Positions 7,505-16,655 of a stretch of 45,469 nt of DNA are shown piece after piece (the stretch's first letter is position 1; each line of letters starts with the position of its first letter). A model generated the notes under the pieces. That model was not told the origin of the DNA. It saw only the letters and a program-made list of their open reading frames with translations, and did no database searches. The position numbers and the translations under genes are program-made. The DNA is from Mucilaginibacter sp. (GTDB taxonomy: Bacteria; Bacteroidota; Bacteroidia; Sphingobacteriales; Sphingobacteriaceae), in NCBI GenBank assembly GCA_028288085.1, contig JAQBOK010000164.1:1-45469 (forward strand), read 5' to 3'.

Positions 7505-8761
7505 ATGACTGTATCTGTATTAGCCCAGAATTTAAGAGGTTCTGAAATTATAAAAATAGCCGGAGAAATAAACGAGTTAAAAAGGCAGGGACAAAACATT
7601 GCCAATTTAACTATAGGCGATTTTGACGCCAACATCTATCCTATACCCACAGCGCTAAAAGAGGGTATAATTGATGCATATAATGATAATCAAACCAATT
7701 ATCCGCCAGCTGACGGGATGCTCAACCTGCGCGAAAGTGTTTCTGAGTTTATCAAAAACAGGTATCATTTAGATTATAATGCTAACCAGATATTGATCTC
7801 GGGCGGTTCAAGGCCATTGATCTATTCAACCTTTCTGGCTGTGGTTGACCCCGGCGATAAGGTGGTTTTCCCTGCTCCTTCGTGGAATAATAATCACTAC
7901 TGCGATTTAACGGGCGCTGAAGCGGTGACCATACAAACCCGTGCTGAACATAATTTTATGCCTACGGCCGATGAGATACGTCCGCATATTAAAGGGGCGG
8001 CTTTGCTGGCTTTATGCTCTCCGCTAAATCCAACCGGCACCATGTTTACCAAAAAGGACCTGGAAGAAATATGTGATTTGGTTATAGCCGAAAATAAAAG
8101 TCGCGCTGAGGGCGAAAAACCTTTGTATTTGCTTTACGATCAGATCTATTCGCAATTAACCTTTGGCCATCATGAGCATGTTAATCCGGTTACCCTGCGG
8201 CCTGAATTAAAAGATTACGTGATCTTTATTGATGGCGCTTCCAAATGCTTTGCTTCAACAGGTGTGCGTGTGGGCTGGGGCTTTGGTCCGGCAAACATTA
8301 TCACCAACATGAAAGCCATTGTAGGCCACATGGGTGCCTGGTCGCCTAAGGCAGAACAAGTAGCTATGGCGAAGTTCCTTAAACAGGAAACTGAAGTAAA
8401 CAGCTACCTGGCCGATATTAAATCAAACATTCAGAATAGTCTGAATACTTTATACCAGGGCTTTCAGGAGCTAAAATCTGAAGGTTTTAATGTAGACGCC
8501 ATTGAGCCAATGGGCGCAATTTACTTAACCGTAAAGGTGGATTATGCTGGTAAAACAACTCCTGATGGCGATTTGTTGAAAAACTCAATAGATATCAATT
8601 CCTATTTAATTAAAGAGGCTAAGGTGGCATTAGTTCCATTCTCAGCATTCGGTACCGAAGATGATGTAAACTGGTTCAGGGCATCAGTGGGCGCAAGTAC
8701 TTTGGAGGATATACAGAATTTAATTCCACGAATAAAAGAAGCGCTTTTGAAGTTGAAATAA
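7505..8761 (+). CDS. PLP-dependent aminotransferase, class I/II
   Basis: The 418-residue fold-type I aminotransferase has SPLNPTG (172-178), DQIYSQL (212-218) and the Schiff-base lysine in DGASKCFASTGVRVGW (Lys247, phosphate-binding Arg255). Length and motif spacing match the aspartate-aminotransferase superfamily. The N-terminal QNLRGSEIIKIAGEIN and GDFDANIYPIP stretches resemble a Bacteroidota subgroup annotated simply as pyridoxal-phosphate-dependent aminotransferase. The amino-acid substrate cannot be assigned. It has its own -7 element and no cotranscribed neighbour. Confidence 0.92.
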   Translation: MTVSVLAQNLRGSEIIKIAGEINELKRQGQNIANLTIGDFDANIYPIPTALKEGIIDAYNDNQTNYPPADGMLNLRESVSEFIKNRYHLDYNANQILISGGSRPLIYSTFLAVVDPGDKVVFPAPSWNNNHYCDLTGAEAVTIQTRAEHNFMPTADEIRPHIKGAALLALCSPLNPTGTMFTKKDLEEICDLVIAENKSRAEGEKPLYLLYDQIYSQLTFGHHEHVNPVTLRPELKDYVIFIDGASKCFASTGVRVGWGFGPANIITNMKAIVGHMGAWSPKAEQVAMAKFLKQETEVNSYLADIKSNIQNSLNTLYQGFQELKSEGFNVDAIEPMGAIYLTVKVDYAGKTTPDGDLLKNSIDINSYLIKEAKVALVPFSAFGTEDDVNWFRASVGASTLEDIQNLIPRIKEALLKLK

Positions 8762-8844
8762 GCTCAACCAAAATCTTTTTGTTAGCGGAATCTGATTTCA
8801 CTTCTAATAATGTACAGTTTAATTGATGAATGTTTTTTTCAAGT

Positions 8845-8876
8845 CTTCCCTGCCGGAAGAGATTTAGAGGGGGCAA
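8845..8876. repeat. Short intergenic repeat-like sequence
   Basis: The spacer 8762-8944 contains a GC-rich stretch, cttccctgccggaagagatt followed by tagaggggg, unlike its AT-rich surroundings. From memory, similar sequences recur between genes in Sphingobacteriaceae. Only one copy is in this window, so the repeat status is an inference. Confidence 0.3.
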
Positions 8877-8944
8877 ATTGTTTATTTAAAATTTTAAGAT
8901 GTAAATTCGCAGCTTTTAAATTTTAAAACCAAACAGTAAAACAT

Positions 8945-9493
8945 ATGAGGTATTTGTTCATCACCCTCGCCTTTATATTAACTTCACTTGTTGCCGGAGC
9001 GCAAAGCTTGCCTGCAGATAAACTGGTAGCTACCGTCGTTTTTGTTAATTCAGATTCACTGGTTAATAATTACGAATATTTTAAAGCAGTAAAATTAAAA
9101 TTGCAGGACCTTTCGCAAAAAGCACAGGCAGAAATTACTGCAAAGGGACAGGCATTCCAAAAGGAAGTAGCCACTTATCAAAAAAGCGCATCATCCTTAA
9201 CACCTATGCAAAAGGCCGCCACTGAAAAGCGTTTGGCAAAAAAACAACAGGACCTGGAGGCGCTTAACCAAAATACCAGCAAGCAGTTACAGGACGAAAG
9301 CGCAGATCAAAATTCAAAATTATACGATCGTATCTCTGTTTATCTAAAAACATATACCAAGCTTAAAGGCTATAAAATTGTCCTTACTTACTCAAAAGCC
9401 AACCCATCTATGCTATATGGCGATGAAAGCCTTGACGTAACAAAAGAAGTGCTTGCCGGACTTAATGACGAGTATAAAAAGGAAGCTAAATAA
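8945..9493 (+). CDS. OmpH/Skp-family periplasmic chaperone
   Basis: The 182-residue protein has a signal peptide (MRYLFITLAFILTSLVAGAQ) and the OmpH signature VVFVNSDSLVNNYEYFKAVKLKLQ. A long charged coiled coil (about residues 50-120) follows, and the protein closes with a strand-rich YKIVLTYSKANPSMLYGDESLDVTKEVLAGLN motif. Skp/OmpH trimers hold unfolded outer-membrane proteins in the periplasm for delivery to BAM. Bacteroidota often carry several copies near bamA, but here it stands alone. The upstream TAAATTCG (8902-8909), with TTG at 8878-8880, is a one-mismatch promoter candidate. Confidence 0.9.
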   Translation: MRYLFITLAFILTSLVAGAQSLPADKLVATVVFVNSDSLVNNYEYFKAVKLKLQDLSQKAQAEITAKGQAFQKEVATYQKSASSLTPMQKAATEKRLAKKQQDLEALNQNTSKQLQDESADQNSKLYDRISVYLKTYTKLKGYKIVLTYSKANPSMLYGDESLDVTKEVLAGLNDEYKKEAK

Positions 9494-9635
9494 TTAATAA
9501 TAAACTCCTTAAACCAGCGTTCTTTGCACTGAAAGAAAAGGGATAAGCTATTAATATAGTATATTACTTCTTTTATAGCCCGCCTGTATCTAAGCAGGCG
9601 CTTAGATCCTAATGCTTTTCAGAAAAGGAATATTA

Positions 9636-10283
9636 ATGAAATACTTTATTTTCTTTTTATTCATTGTTGGAATCTCGGGTTGTTCACTGGTTAGTAAGCA
9701 ATACTATTACGTTCCTAATGCTTCCCATCATACTATAAAAGATAAAGACGGCTATTTTAAAATGGTTCGTAGCCAAATCGAAATTTCAGATACTTCCGGT
9801 AAAAATATTGGTACAGTAATCACAAGCAATGGCATTGGTGTACCCCTTTTAGCAGGCCCCCCATATTTACCGGTTGTGCCAGTTGGTTTGGTAGATATTT
9901 TCTATAAGCGCGACCATCAGTTTATATTGGATATTAACATCAAATGCAATACTGGCCACTTTATGACTTTGGCCATTGATAGCAATGATTATAAAAAAGT
10001 AAGGGACTCCTTAAACACTCTAAGAATAGCTACCGCGGCCCGGCTCAATACCAATGAATGCTATATGATCATAAATGGATCGAAGAGAATACCGCTCAAG
10101 GCACAGGAATATTTTATGGGTAGTACCCGGGGGCATAGTTATCGTATGTACGGAGATATCCGTTTTTCGAAAGTTCGTACTCTGACCTTGGTTACAGGTA
10201 ATCCTTTACTTGACAATGCGCTCAAGAATATCAACTTCAAGCGCAAAAAAAGAATTACTTATTGCGTAATGGGGTTCAGTTAG
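9636..10283 (+). CDS. Predicted lipoprotein of unknown function
   Basis: The 215-residue protein has a lipoprotein signal (MKYFIFFLFIVGISGC, lipidated Cys16) and a mature part with no recognised domain. I place the start at 9636 rather than the in-frame ATG at 9612, because an AGAAAAGGA purine tract sits just upstream of 9636 and the signal peptide then begins correctly. Mature features include YYYVPNASHHTIKDKDG, GTVITSNGIGVPLLAGPPYLP and a basic C-terminus. The 118-bp spacer before it has a small hairpin (cgcctg/caggcg at 9581-9586 and 9595-9600). Confidence 0.75.
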   Translation: MKYFIFFLFIVGISGCSLVSKQYYYVPNASHHTIKDKDGYFKMVRSQIEISDTSGKNIGTVITSNGIGVPLLAGPPYLPVVPVGLVDIFYKRDHQFILDINIKCNTGHFMTLAIDSNDYKKVRDSLNTLRIATAARLNTNECYMIINGSKRIPLKAQEYFMGSTRGHSYRMYGDIRFSKVRTLTLVTGNPLLDNALKNINFKRKKRITYCVMGFS

Positions 10284-10308
10284 AATATTATGTAATATTT
10301 TCCCCGTC

Positions 10309-11025
10309 TTACGCCGCGCTTGATATATATTTAACTAAACTTCGTTTAGCTACGGGCAGCAAGGTTTGCTCCAGCGGAAAACTGATATCACTTTGCACAT
10401 AATATACTGCCGGGTTTGGCAAATGTTTACGTTTGCTGATCAGATCAAGCTTTATAGATTCGGGCGTGTTGATAATACTTTGCTCATAAGTATCTACAAA
10501 CTGGATATTTATTCCCCTGAATTTGTCATCCTTATTTTCAAAAATGGTTATTTGGTACTCATAAACCCAGTTAGTACGTTGGTTACCATTCCGCAATGAA
10601 AAATAACCGTTGTATGGCAACAAAGGGATAAGGCCAACAGGATCAATATTTAACCGGCTTTCAACAAAGTCGTATATTTCCTTACCTATCTGTATGGCAG
10701 GGTCCATTTTGTGCAAAGCGTACGAAATAATGGTTTCTATCTCCTGCATCGAGCTATCGTCCTGTATAATTTTCTGATAAGTTAGCTTGATAGCTTCGAT
10801 ATCAGCCTTGGTCATTCGCTGCGGAAAAGCCTGCTGTAAAACGGTTTTGTTTCGTTTAAAATCTAACAAATTATTGTAATGGAATATCAGGTCGGCCAAA
10901 TTAGGATACAATTTACTGCTGTCAAAGTGCCGGTTGATCTCCTGAAGATAATCAAGCAGGATGTATTTTTTATGCTCGAAATCTATCGAACCCTCTATAA
11001 ACCAATTGATGCCTAATGATTTCAT
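10309..11025 (-). CDS. Conserved hypothetical protein (238 aa)
   Basis: A soluble alpha/beta protein without signal peptide or membrane helix. I start it at the ATG ending at 11025 (MKSLGINWFIEGSIDFEHKKYILLDYLQEI). An in-frame TTG two codons earlier is less likely. Notable segments are LADLIFHYNNLLDFKRNKTVLQQAF and VGLIPLLPYNGYFSLRN. I recall similar uncharacterised proteins in Bacteroidota but cannot assign a function. It is convergent with the lipoprotein gene (25-bp gap) and divergent from the RsmI-like gene, with a 54-bp shared upstream region. Confidence 0.75.
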   Translation of the reverse strand: MKSLGINWFIEGSIDFEHKKYILLDYLQEINRHFDSSKLYPNLADLIFHYNNLLDFKRNKTVLQQAFPQRMTKADIEAIKLTYQKIIQDDSSMQEIETIISYALHKMDPAIQIGKEIYDFVESRLNIDPVGLIPLLPYNGYFSLRNGNQRTNWVYEYQITIFENKDDKFRGINIQFVDTYEQSIINTPESIKLDLISKRKHLPNPAVYYVQSDISFPLEQTLLPVAKRSLVKYISSAA

Positions 11026-11079
11026 ACGCAAACAAATTTTGGATAGCTTAAATTACAACAAAAAAGGCAACTTTGCAAT

Positions 11080-11790
11080 ATGCCTTTAGGAACTCTTTAT
11101 TTAGTACCCGTACCGCTTGCCGAACAGGCAGCATCCAAATCGTTTACTCCTTACCTGGTTGATACCATTAACCAGGTAAAAGAATATATTGTAGAAAACG
11201 AAAAAACCGCCCGCCGCTTTTTAAAGGAAGCTGGCTTAAAAACACCGCAAAGCGAGTTAACTATTCATGATTATGGTAAACATAGCCGCGATACCCCTAT
11301 TAACGAGTTTTTTATAGGATTAGTTGCGGGCAATGATGTTGGTTTAATGAGCGAAGCCGGTTGCCCCGGCGTAGCCGATCCCGGTTCAGAAATTGTTGCC
11401 GAGGCGCACCGGAGGGGTATAAAAGTAGTTCCTTTGGTTGGGCCAAGTTCTATCCTGCTGGCTGTAATGGCCTCGGGTTTTAACGGGCAAAGCTTTACTT
11501 TTCATGGTTATTTACCTATTGATAAAATCGAGCGCGGTAAAAGAATTAAAGAATTGGAGGCGCTTTCCCGGCAGCATAATCAAACCCAGCTATTTATTGA
11601 AACCCCTTTCCGCAATAATCCAATGCTGGAAGAGATTTTGAGAACGTGCGCCCCTAAAACAAAGCTTTGCATTGCATGTGACCTTACCTCGGCCAATGAA
11701 TTTGTGCAAACCAAAACCATTACTGATTGGAAGCAAAAGGTGCCCGATCTGCATAAACGTCCAACTATTTTTCTATTATTTTGTTCCTGA
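11080..11790 (+). CDS. Tetrapyrrole-methylase (RsmI-like) SAM-dependent methyltransferase
   Basis: The 236-residue protein has the TP-methylase N-terminus GTLYLVPVPL, DVGLMSEAGCPGVADPG (about 89-105), LVGPSSILLAVMASGFNGQSF and LFIETPFRNN. These match the RsmI branch, which methylates the ribose of C1402 in 16S rRNA. The N-terminal GNLGD motif of classical RsmI is replaced here, so this belongs to the Bacteroidota 'SAM-dependent methyltransferase' group, and the rRNA target is inferred only. A CAACTTTG element ends four bases before the ATG, consistent with a very short or absent leader. Confidence 0.85.
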   Translation: MPLGTLYLVPVPLAEQAASKSFTPYLVDTINQVKEYIVENEKTARRFLKEAGLKTPQSELTIHDYGKHSRDTPINEFFIGLVAGNDVGLMSEAGCPGVADPGSEIVAEAHRRGIKVVPLVGPSSILLAVMASGFNGQSFTFHGYLPIDKIERGKRIKELEALSRQHNQTQLFIETPFRNNPMLEEILRTCAPKTKLCIACDLTSANEFVQTKTITDWKQKVPDLHKRPTIFLLFCS

Positions 11791-11795
11791 TTTAA

Positions 11796-13394
11796 ATGCC
11801 GGTTACTGAACAACATACAAAAGTATTGATCGTAGGCGCCGGACCATCTGGTTTAATGATGGCCTCTCAATTACTGCGCTATGGCATTCAGCCCATAATT
11901 ATCGACAATAAACAAGGTCCCACCAGTTATTCAAACGCGTTGGCCGTGCAGGCCAGGTCACTGGAGATTTACCGGCAAATGGGTGTTGTAGATAAGGTAA
12001 TTACCCATGGGAAGCAGACAAAAGGCATTTCTTTTAACCAGGATGGGAAGCAGGTATCATCCCTGTCATTTAATAATGCAGGCGATGGGTTAACCGCCTA
12101 TCCATATGTATTGCTCTATCAGCAAAGCAAGAATGAACGGTTATTGCTCGAATATTTAACACTTAATTGCTGCCCGGTTTATTGGAATACCAGTTTAATT
12201 TCATTACAGCAAAAAACTGATGGTGCAGAAGCTCAATTAAAGAATGATGGTGGCGAACACACTTTAAAGTGCGATTGGGTTATCGGGGCAGATGGGGCAC
12301 ACAGTACAGTGCGCAAACAATTGCAAATACCTTTTAAAGGGGATACCTACCCGAGCTTTTTTTATCTGGCTGATTTGAAACTAGACACTACTTTTTTAAC
12401 CGGAGATACTGTTCAACTATATCTTGGTAAGCAAGACCTTGCCGGTTTTTTCCCTATGCCCGAAGACGACTGCTATCGCATAATTGGTAATCTGCCTGCG
12501 CAATTTGGCGAAAGGGAAGATATTAAAGTGGAAGATATTTTACCTTATTTATCGGAGCTTACCATGTCAACCATAAAAATAGTGGAGAATAATTGGTTTA
12601 CCACCTATAAACTGCATCATCGGATGGCTGAGAAATTTCGCGATCAGCGGTGTTTCCTGGTTGGCGATGCGGCACATATCCATTCACCGGTTGGCGGCCA
12701 GGGAATGAATACCGGTTTGCAGGACGCCTACAACCTGGCCTGGAAGCTGGCAGGTGTAATCAATGGCCATATAAAGGCAAACATTCTGGATAGCTACGCC
12801 ACCGAACGTATGCCTGTGGCAAAAGCTTTATTAAACACTACCGATAAGGCATTTAACATTATCATGTCAACCAATTGGTTTATTGACCTGATTAAGAAAT
12901 GGATATTACCTAAAGTTTTAAATACCGCATGGAAAAGTAAAAAGTTAAGAGCCTTATTTTTTAAAGCAGTTTCGCAAATTGGTATTTCTTATCGCGATAG
13001 CAATGTTAATCTGCATTTGAGCAAGGGAACGCAAATAAAAGCAGGCGACAGGCTCCCCTATTTAAAGGTATTTGATGAGAAAAAAGAAATAGCAACCGAC
13101 CTGCACGAGTGGTGCAGCAAGCCCGGCTTTACGCTCATTATTTTAGGGAAATTTGATGAATTATATTTATTTACCCTCGCCAAATGGATAACCAACAAAT
13201 ATCCCAGCATTTTAAATTTCTTTTACCTGCCTCCCTCTGGTAAAAACGTGGAAGTTTTTAATGCCCTCGAAGCCGACCCGCACCGGCAAAAAGGCATCAT
13301 TGTACGGCCAGATATGTATATCGGTTATATGAATGATGTGGTGGATATTGGTATGATGGATAATTATTTAAAAAACGTGGTGGGTATAATTTAA
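11796..13394 (+). CDS. FAD-dependent aromatic-ring-hydroxylase-type monooxygenase
   Basis: The 532-residue flavoprotein of the PheA/TfdB group has the FAD GxGxxG motif GAGPSG (14-19), the DG motif WVIGADGAHSTVRK and the ribityl-binding GDAAHIHSPVGGQGMNTG followed by QDAYNLAWKLAGV. The C-terminal part after about residue 420 matches the thioredoxin-like tail of this family (AGDRLPYL...FTLIILGKFDE). Such enzymes hydroxylate phenolic or polyketide substrates using NAD(P)H and oxygen. No pathway neighbours identify the substrate. It starts 5 bp after the RsmI-like gene and is likely cotranscribed. It ends only 3 bp from the convergent miaE. Confidence 0.9.
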   Translation: MPVTEQHTKVLIVGAGPSGLMMASQLLRYGIQPIIIDNKQGPTSYSNALAVQARSLEIYRQMGVVDKVITHGKQTKGISFNQDGKQVSSLSFNNAGDGLTAYPYVLLYQQSKNERLLLEYLTLNCCPVYWNTSLISLQQKTDGAEAQLKNDGGEHTLKCDWVIGADGAHSTVRKQLQIPFKGDTYPSFFYLADLKLDTTFLTGDTVQLYLGKQDLAGFFPMPEDDCYRIIGNLPAQFGEREDIKVEDILPYLSELTMSTIKIVENNWFTTYKLHHRMAEKFRDQRCFLVGDAAHIHSPVGGQGMNTGLQDAYNLAWKLAGVINGHIKANILDSYATERMPVAKALLNTTDKAFNIIMSTNWFIDLIKKWILPKVLNTAWKSKKLRALFFKAVSQIGISYRDSNVNLHLSKGTQIKAGDRLPYLKVFDEKKEIATDLHEWCSKPGFTLIILGKFDELYLFTLAKWITNKYPSILNFFYLPPSGKNVEVFNALEADPHRQKGIIVRPDMYIGYMNDVVDIGMMDNYLKNVVGII

Positions 13395-13397
13395 GAA

Positions 13398-13997
13398 CTA
13401 TCCGTGTATGGACTCGCTCTTACCATAGTTTTGTATCACCTGCGCTTCGTAAGCTAAAAATTCTTTCCAGCGTTTTTCTACATCAATTCCATCACAATAC
13501 TTTCTGGCCAGGCGGATAAAAGTACTGTAATGCGTTGCTTCGCTTATCATCAGTTCGTGATAAAATTCAGATAATTGCTGGTCATTAATATGTTCCGACA
13601 TTACTTTAAAACGTTCGCAGCTGCGGGCCTCTATCATAGCCGAAAAAAGCAAACGGTCAACCAGTTGATCTGCCCGGCTGCCGCCAATGATGATGAATTT
13701 CCGCAACTCATTTACGTAATTATCCTTACGCTCTTTGCCCAAAACATATCCGCGTTCTAAAATAATATCATGTACCCGTTTAAAATGATCCATTTCTTCC
13801 TGTGCCAATGCAATCATTTCCTGTACCAGGTCTGATAAGTTTGGATTTTGAACGATCAGCGTAATGGCGTTGCTTGCTGCCTTTTGTTCGCAAAAAGCAT
13901 GGTCTGTAAGTATTTCTTTTATATTGCTTTCCACCACATTCTTCACCCAAAGCGGGTCGGTAGGTAATTGCAGTTTAAGGATGGTTCTTTCGCTCAC
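13398..13997 (-). CDS. miaE: tRNA-(ms2io6A)-hydroxylase (MiaE-like)
   Basis: This 199-residue ferritin-like di-iron protein has the MiaE pattern: EQKAASNAITLI, AQEEMDHFKRVHDII (ExxH), DRLLFSAMIEARSCERF and SEATHYSTFIRLARKY (ExxH). MiaE hydroxylates the isopentenyl side chain of ms2i6A37 in tRNA. The start codon is GTG at 13995-13997. A TATTTTTG -7 element (14003-14010, minus strand) ends five bases upstream, so the message would be leaderless or nearly so. Some Bacteroidota members of this family may act on other substrates. Confidence 0.9.
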   Translation of the reverse strand: MSERTILKLQLPTDPLWVKNVVESNIKEILTDHAFCEQKAASNAITLIVQNPNLSDLVQEMIALAQEEMDHFKRVHDIILERGYVLGKERKDNYVNELRKFIIIGGSRADQLVDRLLFSAMIEARSCERFKVMSEHINDQQLSEFYHELMISEATHYSTFIRLARKYCDGIDVEKRWKEFLAYEAQVIQNYGKSESIHG

Positions 13998-14076
13998 GGG
14001 AGCAAAAATAAGATTTTATTTGGGCTAAGCGGAAGGAAGAAAGGAGCTTTAGAATTTAGGGTTTAGAAACTAAAGT

Positions 14077-14286
14077 TTATCCCCAGAGATCAATTTCATT
14101 TTCTAACTCATCCTCTTTAAAAGAGACATTTACAGCCTCGTGATGGGTTGAATGCTCTATCTTGGCCATCAATAATAGCTTATCGAAAAGTTCTAGAACA
14201 TCGATCTTTTCAGCCATGTTGTTAACAAAGTATTGTAAGTTATCTTTTGAGAGCTGCATAATAATATTGCCAAATCGGTTAAACAT
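14077..14286 (-). CDS. Small hypothetical protein downstream of nadD
   Basis: This 69-residue frame may start at 14286, or at the internal ATG ending at 14259, which gives 60 residues beginning MQLSKDNLQYF. It is acidic at the end (FKEDELENEIDLWG) and helical in the middle (NNMAEKIDVLELFDKLLLMAKIEH). It lies 50 bp downstream of nadD on the same strand and could be the last gene of the yicC-gmk-nadD group. The family is not recognised. Confidence 0.6.
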   Translation of the reverse strand: MFNRFGNIIMQLSKDNLQYFVNNMAEKIDVLELFDKLLLMAKIEHSTHHEAVNVSFKEDELENEIDLWG

Positions 14287-14336
14287 CCTTCTACGGCGTT
14301 AAACCTCTTAAAGTTATAAGTTCAGGAAATAAATAA

Positions 14337-14915
14337 TTATCCGTTCCTGTACAAACTCTTGCTCTCTATAAACTCGAGCACGGCATCAGGAACAAAGTAC
14401 TGGACGTTCTTTTTTTCAGACAATGATTTTCGGATAAACGTGGCGGAAAGCTCCATTAAAGGGGTCATTGTAATAGTTACCGAGGGGTGCGACGCAAATT
14501 CCGCATTCTCATATCCCGGCCGCGGGTATACGTAAATTCTGTAATCACGCAGTATTAGTTTGTAGTTCTTCCACTTGTGCAGTGTACCCAGGTTATCAGA
14601 TCCCATTATGATGGCAAATTCATGCTCGGGGTATTTTTCTTTAAGATGTACCAGTGTATCAATGGTATAAGAAGGTTGCGGCAATCTTAACTCTACGTCG
14701 CTTACTGCAATATTTTGGGAATTATCGGTGGCCAGGCGGGCCATTTCAAGCCTGTCATAAGTATTAATCAGGTCGCCGTATTTTTTTAAAGGATTTTGCG
14801 GCGATACCACCAACCAAACCTTATCAAGCGAGGTATAGTTGGCCATGTAGTTGGCAATGATCAAATGTCCTATATGGATGGGGTTAAATGACCCAAAGAG
14901 TAAACCTACTTTCAT
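14337..14915 (-). CDS. nadD: Nicotinate-nucleotide adenylyltransferase
   Basis: The 192-residue nucleotidyltransferase has the family start KVGLLFGSFNPIHIGHL, with the HxGH motif at about residues 15-18, the strand FAIIMGSDNLGTLHKWK, and ELSATFIRKSL matching the ISSTxIR signature. It adenylylates nicotinate mononucleotide to deamido-NAD in NAD synthesis. The order yicC-gmk-nadD on one strand is common in Bacteroidota and suggests an operon. The gap to gmk is 51 bp. Confidence 0.95.
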   Translation of the reverse strand: MKVGLLFGSFNPIHIGHLIIANYMANYTSLDKVWLVVSPQNPLKKYGDLINTYDRLEMARLATDNSQNIAVSDVELRLPQPSYTIDTLVHLKEKYPEHEFAIIMGSDNLGTLHKWKNYKLILRDYRIYVYPRPGYENAEFASHPSVTITMTPLMELSATFIRKSLSEKKNVQYFVPDAVLEFIESKSLYRNG

Positions 14916-14966
14916 CAGTTTGCAGTTTAGCCCCTGCCCTTAAATATGGACTATTAAGTATTTCCT

Positions 14967-15548
14967 TTAGGGGACCAGGGGTTTTATGAAGTTTTTCACC
15001 AATTCCTCAGCCTCAGCACATGCCGTTTGAAGATCGTGATTTTTTAGGATAATATCAAATTGCGGAGCATAATTCAATTCTTTTGTCGCTTTTTTAAAGC
15101 GTTCCTGCAATTTCTCTTCACTGTCAGTTCCCCTTCCTGCCAATCGTTCCTTCAAAACCTCAAGTGATGGTGGCTGAACAAAAATAGCCAGGGCCATTTC
15201 TCCATATTTACGTTTCAGGTGCAGGCCACCTTCCACATCAATATCAAAAATTACTGTTTTGCCTTTTCTCCATATCCGCTCAATTTCAGTACGTAGCGTA
15301 CCATAAAATGTCCCGGAATACACTTCTTCAAATTCTACAAAGTGCTTTTTGGCTATCAGGTGTAAAAATTCTTCTTTACTTATAAAATAATAATCCTTTT
15401 TATCCTTTTCATCACCGCGGGCTTTGCGTGTAGTAGCCGAAATAGAAAATTCAAGTTCGGGTATTTTAGTAAGCAAATGCTGTACTATAGTAGTTTTACC
15501 CGCCCCTGATGGTGCCGAAAATATGATAAGTTTACCGTTTTGGTTCAT
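14967..15548 (-). CDS. gmk: Guanylate kinase
   Basis: The 193-residue kinase has the P-loop SAPSGAGKTT (residues 11-20), the guanylate-kinase signature SATTRKARGDEKDKKDYYFIS, the GMP-binding EFEEVYSGTFYGT and FDIDVEGGLHLK. It converts GMP to GDP with ATP. It is the middle gene of yicC-gmk-nadD. Its start codon lies inside an inverted repeat that fills the spacer to yicC. Confidence 0.96.
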   Translation of the reverse strand: MNQNGKLIIFSAPSGAGKTTIVQHLLTKIPELEFSISATTRKARGDEKDKKDYYFISKEEFLHLIAKKHFVEFEEVYSGTFYGTLRTEIERIWRKGKTVIFDIDVEGGLHLKRKYGEMALAIFVQPPSLEVLKERLAGRGTDSEEKLQERFKKATKELNYAPQFDIILKNHDLQTACAEAEELVKNFIKPLVP

Positions 15549-15636
15549 TAGTTCATTTGGTCATTAGCTCACTGGTTCATTAACGCAATGGTTTACCGTA
15601 TAAAACAAATGAACCATTAAATAAATGAACTAATGA
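15545..15636. repeat. Nested inverted repeat between yicC and gmk
   Basis: The outer arms tcattagttcattt (15545-15558) and aaatgaactaatga (15623-15636) are perfect over 14 bp. Inner arms tggttcatt (15573-15581) and aatgaacca (15608-15616) are perfect over 9 bp. The whole 88-bp spacer is one potential hairpin that includes the gmk start codon, so it may affect gmk translation or be a mobile palindromic repeat. Confidence 0.7.
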
Positions 15637-16512
15637 CTATAAAACATTTAATAACTGTTCTTTTATTTTTTCAAGTTCCTCTTTCATGCCAACCACCAGT
15701 TTCTGAATATTGGCATCGTTGGCCTTTGAGCCGAGTGTGTTTATTTCGCGACCAATTTCCTGCGAAATGAAACCCAATTTTTTACCGTTCGCGTCTGCAT
15801 TCTTCAGGGTTTCAATAAAATAGTCGCAATGGCTTTTCAGGCGAATCTTCTCTTCAGTAATATCAAGCTTATCAATATAATAGATCAATTCCTGCTCAAA
15901 GCGGTTCTGGTCAATACTTTCACGATCTACCGCATCTTTTAAAAACTGGTTCAGTCTTTCCTTTATCAGTGGAATACGTTTAGGTTCTTCCACTTCAACC
16001 AGTTCCAGATTTTTCAGGATGATGCCAATACGATATTTTACATCCTGCTCCAATACATTACCTTCATCGGCTCTGAATTGTTGAAAAGCTGTCAAAGCCT
16101 GCTGAAAAGTTTTTTCTACCACCTTCCATTCTTCTTCGGATACAATATCTTCCTCGTATTTTACTACTTCGGGCAAGCCAAGCGCCAACTGCAGCAAATT
16201 ATTTGCAGGCTCATTTAGCTCGGCACTAACCGCTTTTAACTGATTATAATAGTTTCTTAACAACGCTGTATCAATTCCAGCTGCCTTTACTGTAGAACTT
16301 GCTTGCTCTACATTGATAGATAAGTTTACCTTTCCGCGTTCAATTTGCTTATTACATTCATTACGCAACTGAAATTCTTTTTCAGAAAAGGCCCTGGGTA
16401 AACGTAAGGAGAGCTCGAGGAATTTACTATTCAGTGATTTAATTTCAACAGTATATTTTGTACTGCCTGAGTCAAAGCTGGCAATTCCATACCCTGTCAT
16501 TGATTTTAACAT
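15637..16512 (-). CDS. yicC: YicC/YloC-family endoribonuclease
   Basis: The 291-residue protein has the YicC N-terminal motif MLKSMTGYGIASFDSGSTKYTVEIKSLNSKFLELSLRLPR. A long helical middle follows, then the DUF1732 C-terminus (KLDITEEKIRLKSHCDYF, GKKLGFISQEIGREINTLGSKANDANIQ). E. coli YicC and relatives are endoribonucleases affecting small-RNA turnover. The ATG ending at 16512 is preferred over a TTG two codons earlier because YicC proteins begin close to the SMTGYG motif. It is the first gene of the yicC-gmk-nadD group. Confidence 0.93.
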   Translation of the reverse strand: MLKSMTGYGIASFDSGSTKYTVEIKSLNSKFLELSLRLPRAFSEKEFQLRNECNKQIERGKVNLSINVEQASSTVKAAGIDTALLRNYYNQLKAVSAELNEPANNLLQLALGLPEVVKYEEDIVSEEEWKVVEKTFQQALTAFQQFRADEGNVLEQDVKYRIGIILKNLELVEVEEPKRIPLIKERLNQFLKDAVDRESIDQNRFEQELIYYIDKLDITEEKIRLKSHCDYFIETLKNADANGKKLGFISQEIGREINTLGSKANDANIQKLVVGMKEELEKIKEQLLNVL

Positions 16513-16655
16513 GCGCAAAGATATGTTTTTTGAATTATTGATTTGCCGAATTAGTAATTATGCCTCTTAATTCATATTTAGCGTTTAAAACCATATTTAA
16601 CATCTTTTTACATTTTTTACAATATACAATCCCTAATTTTACGGTTTAGCCCGGG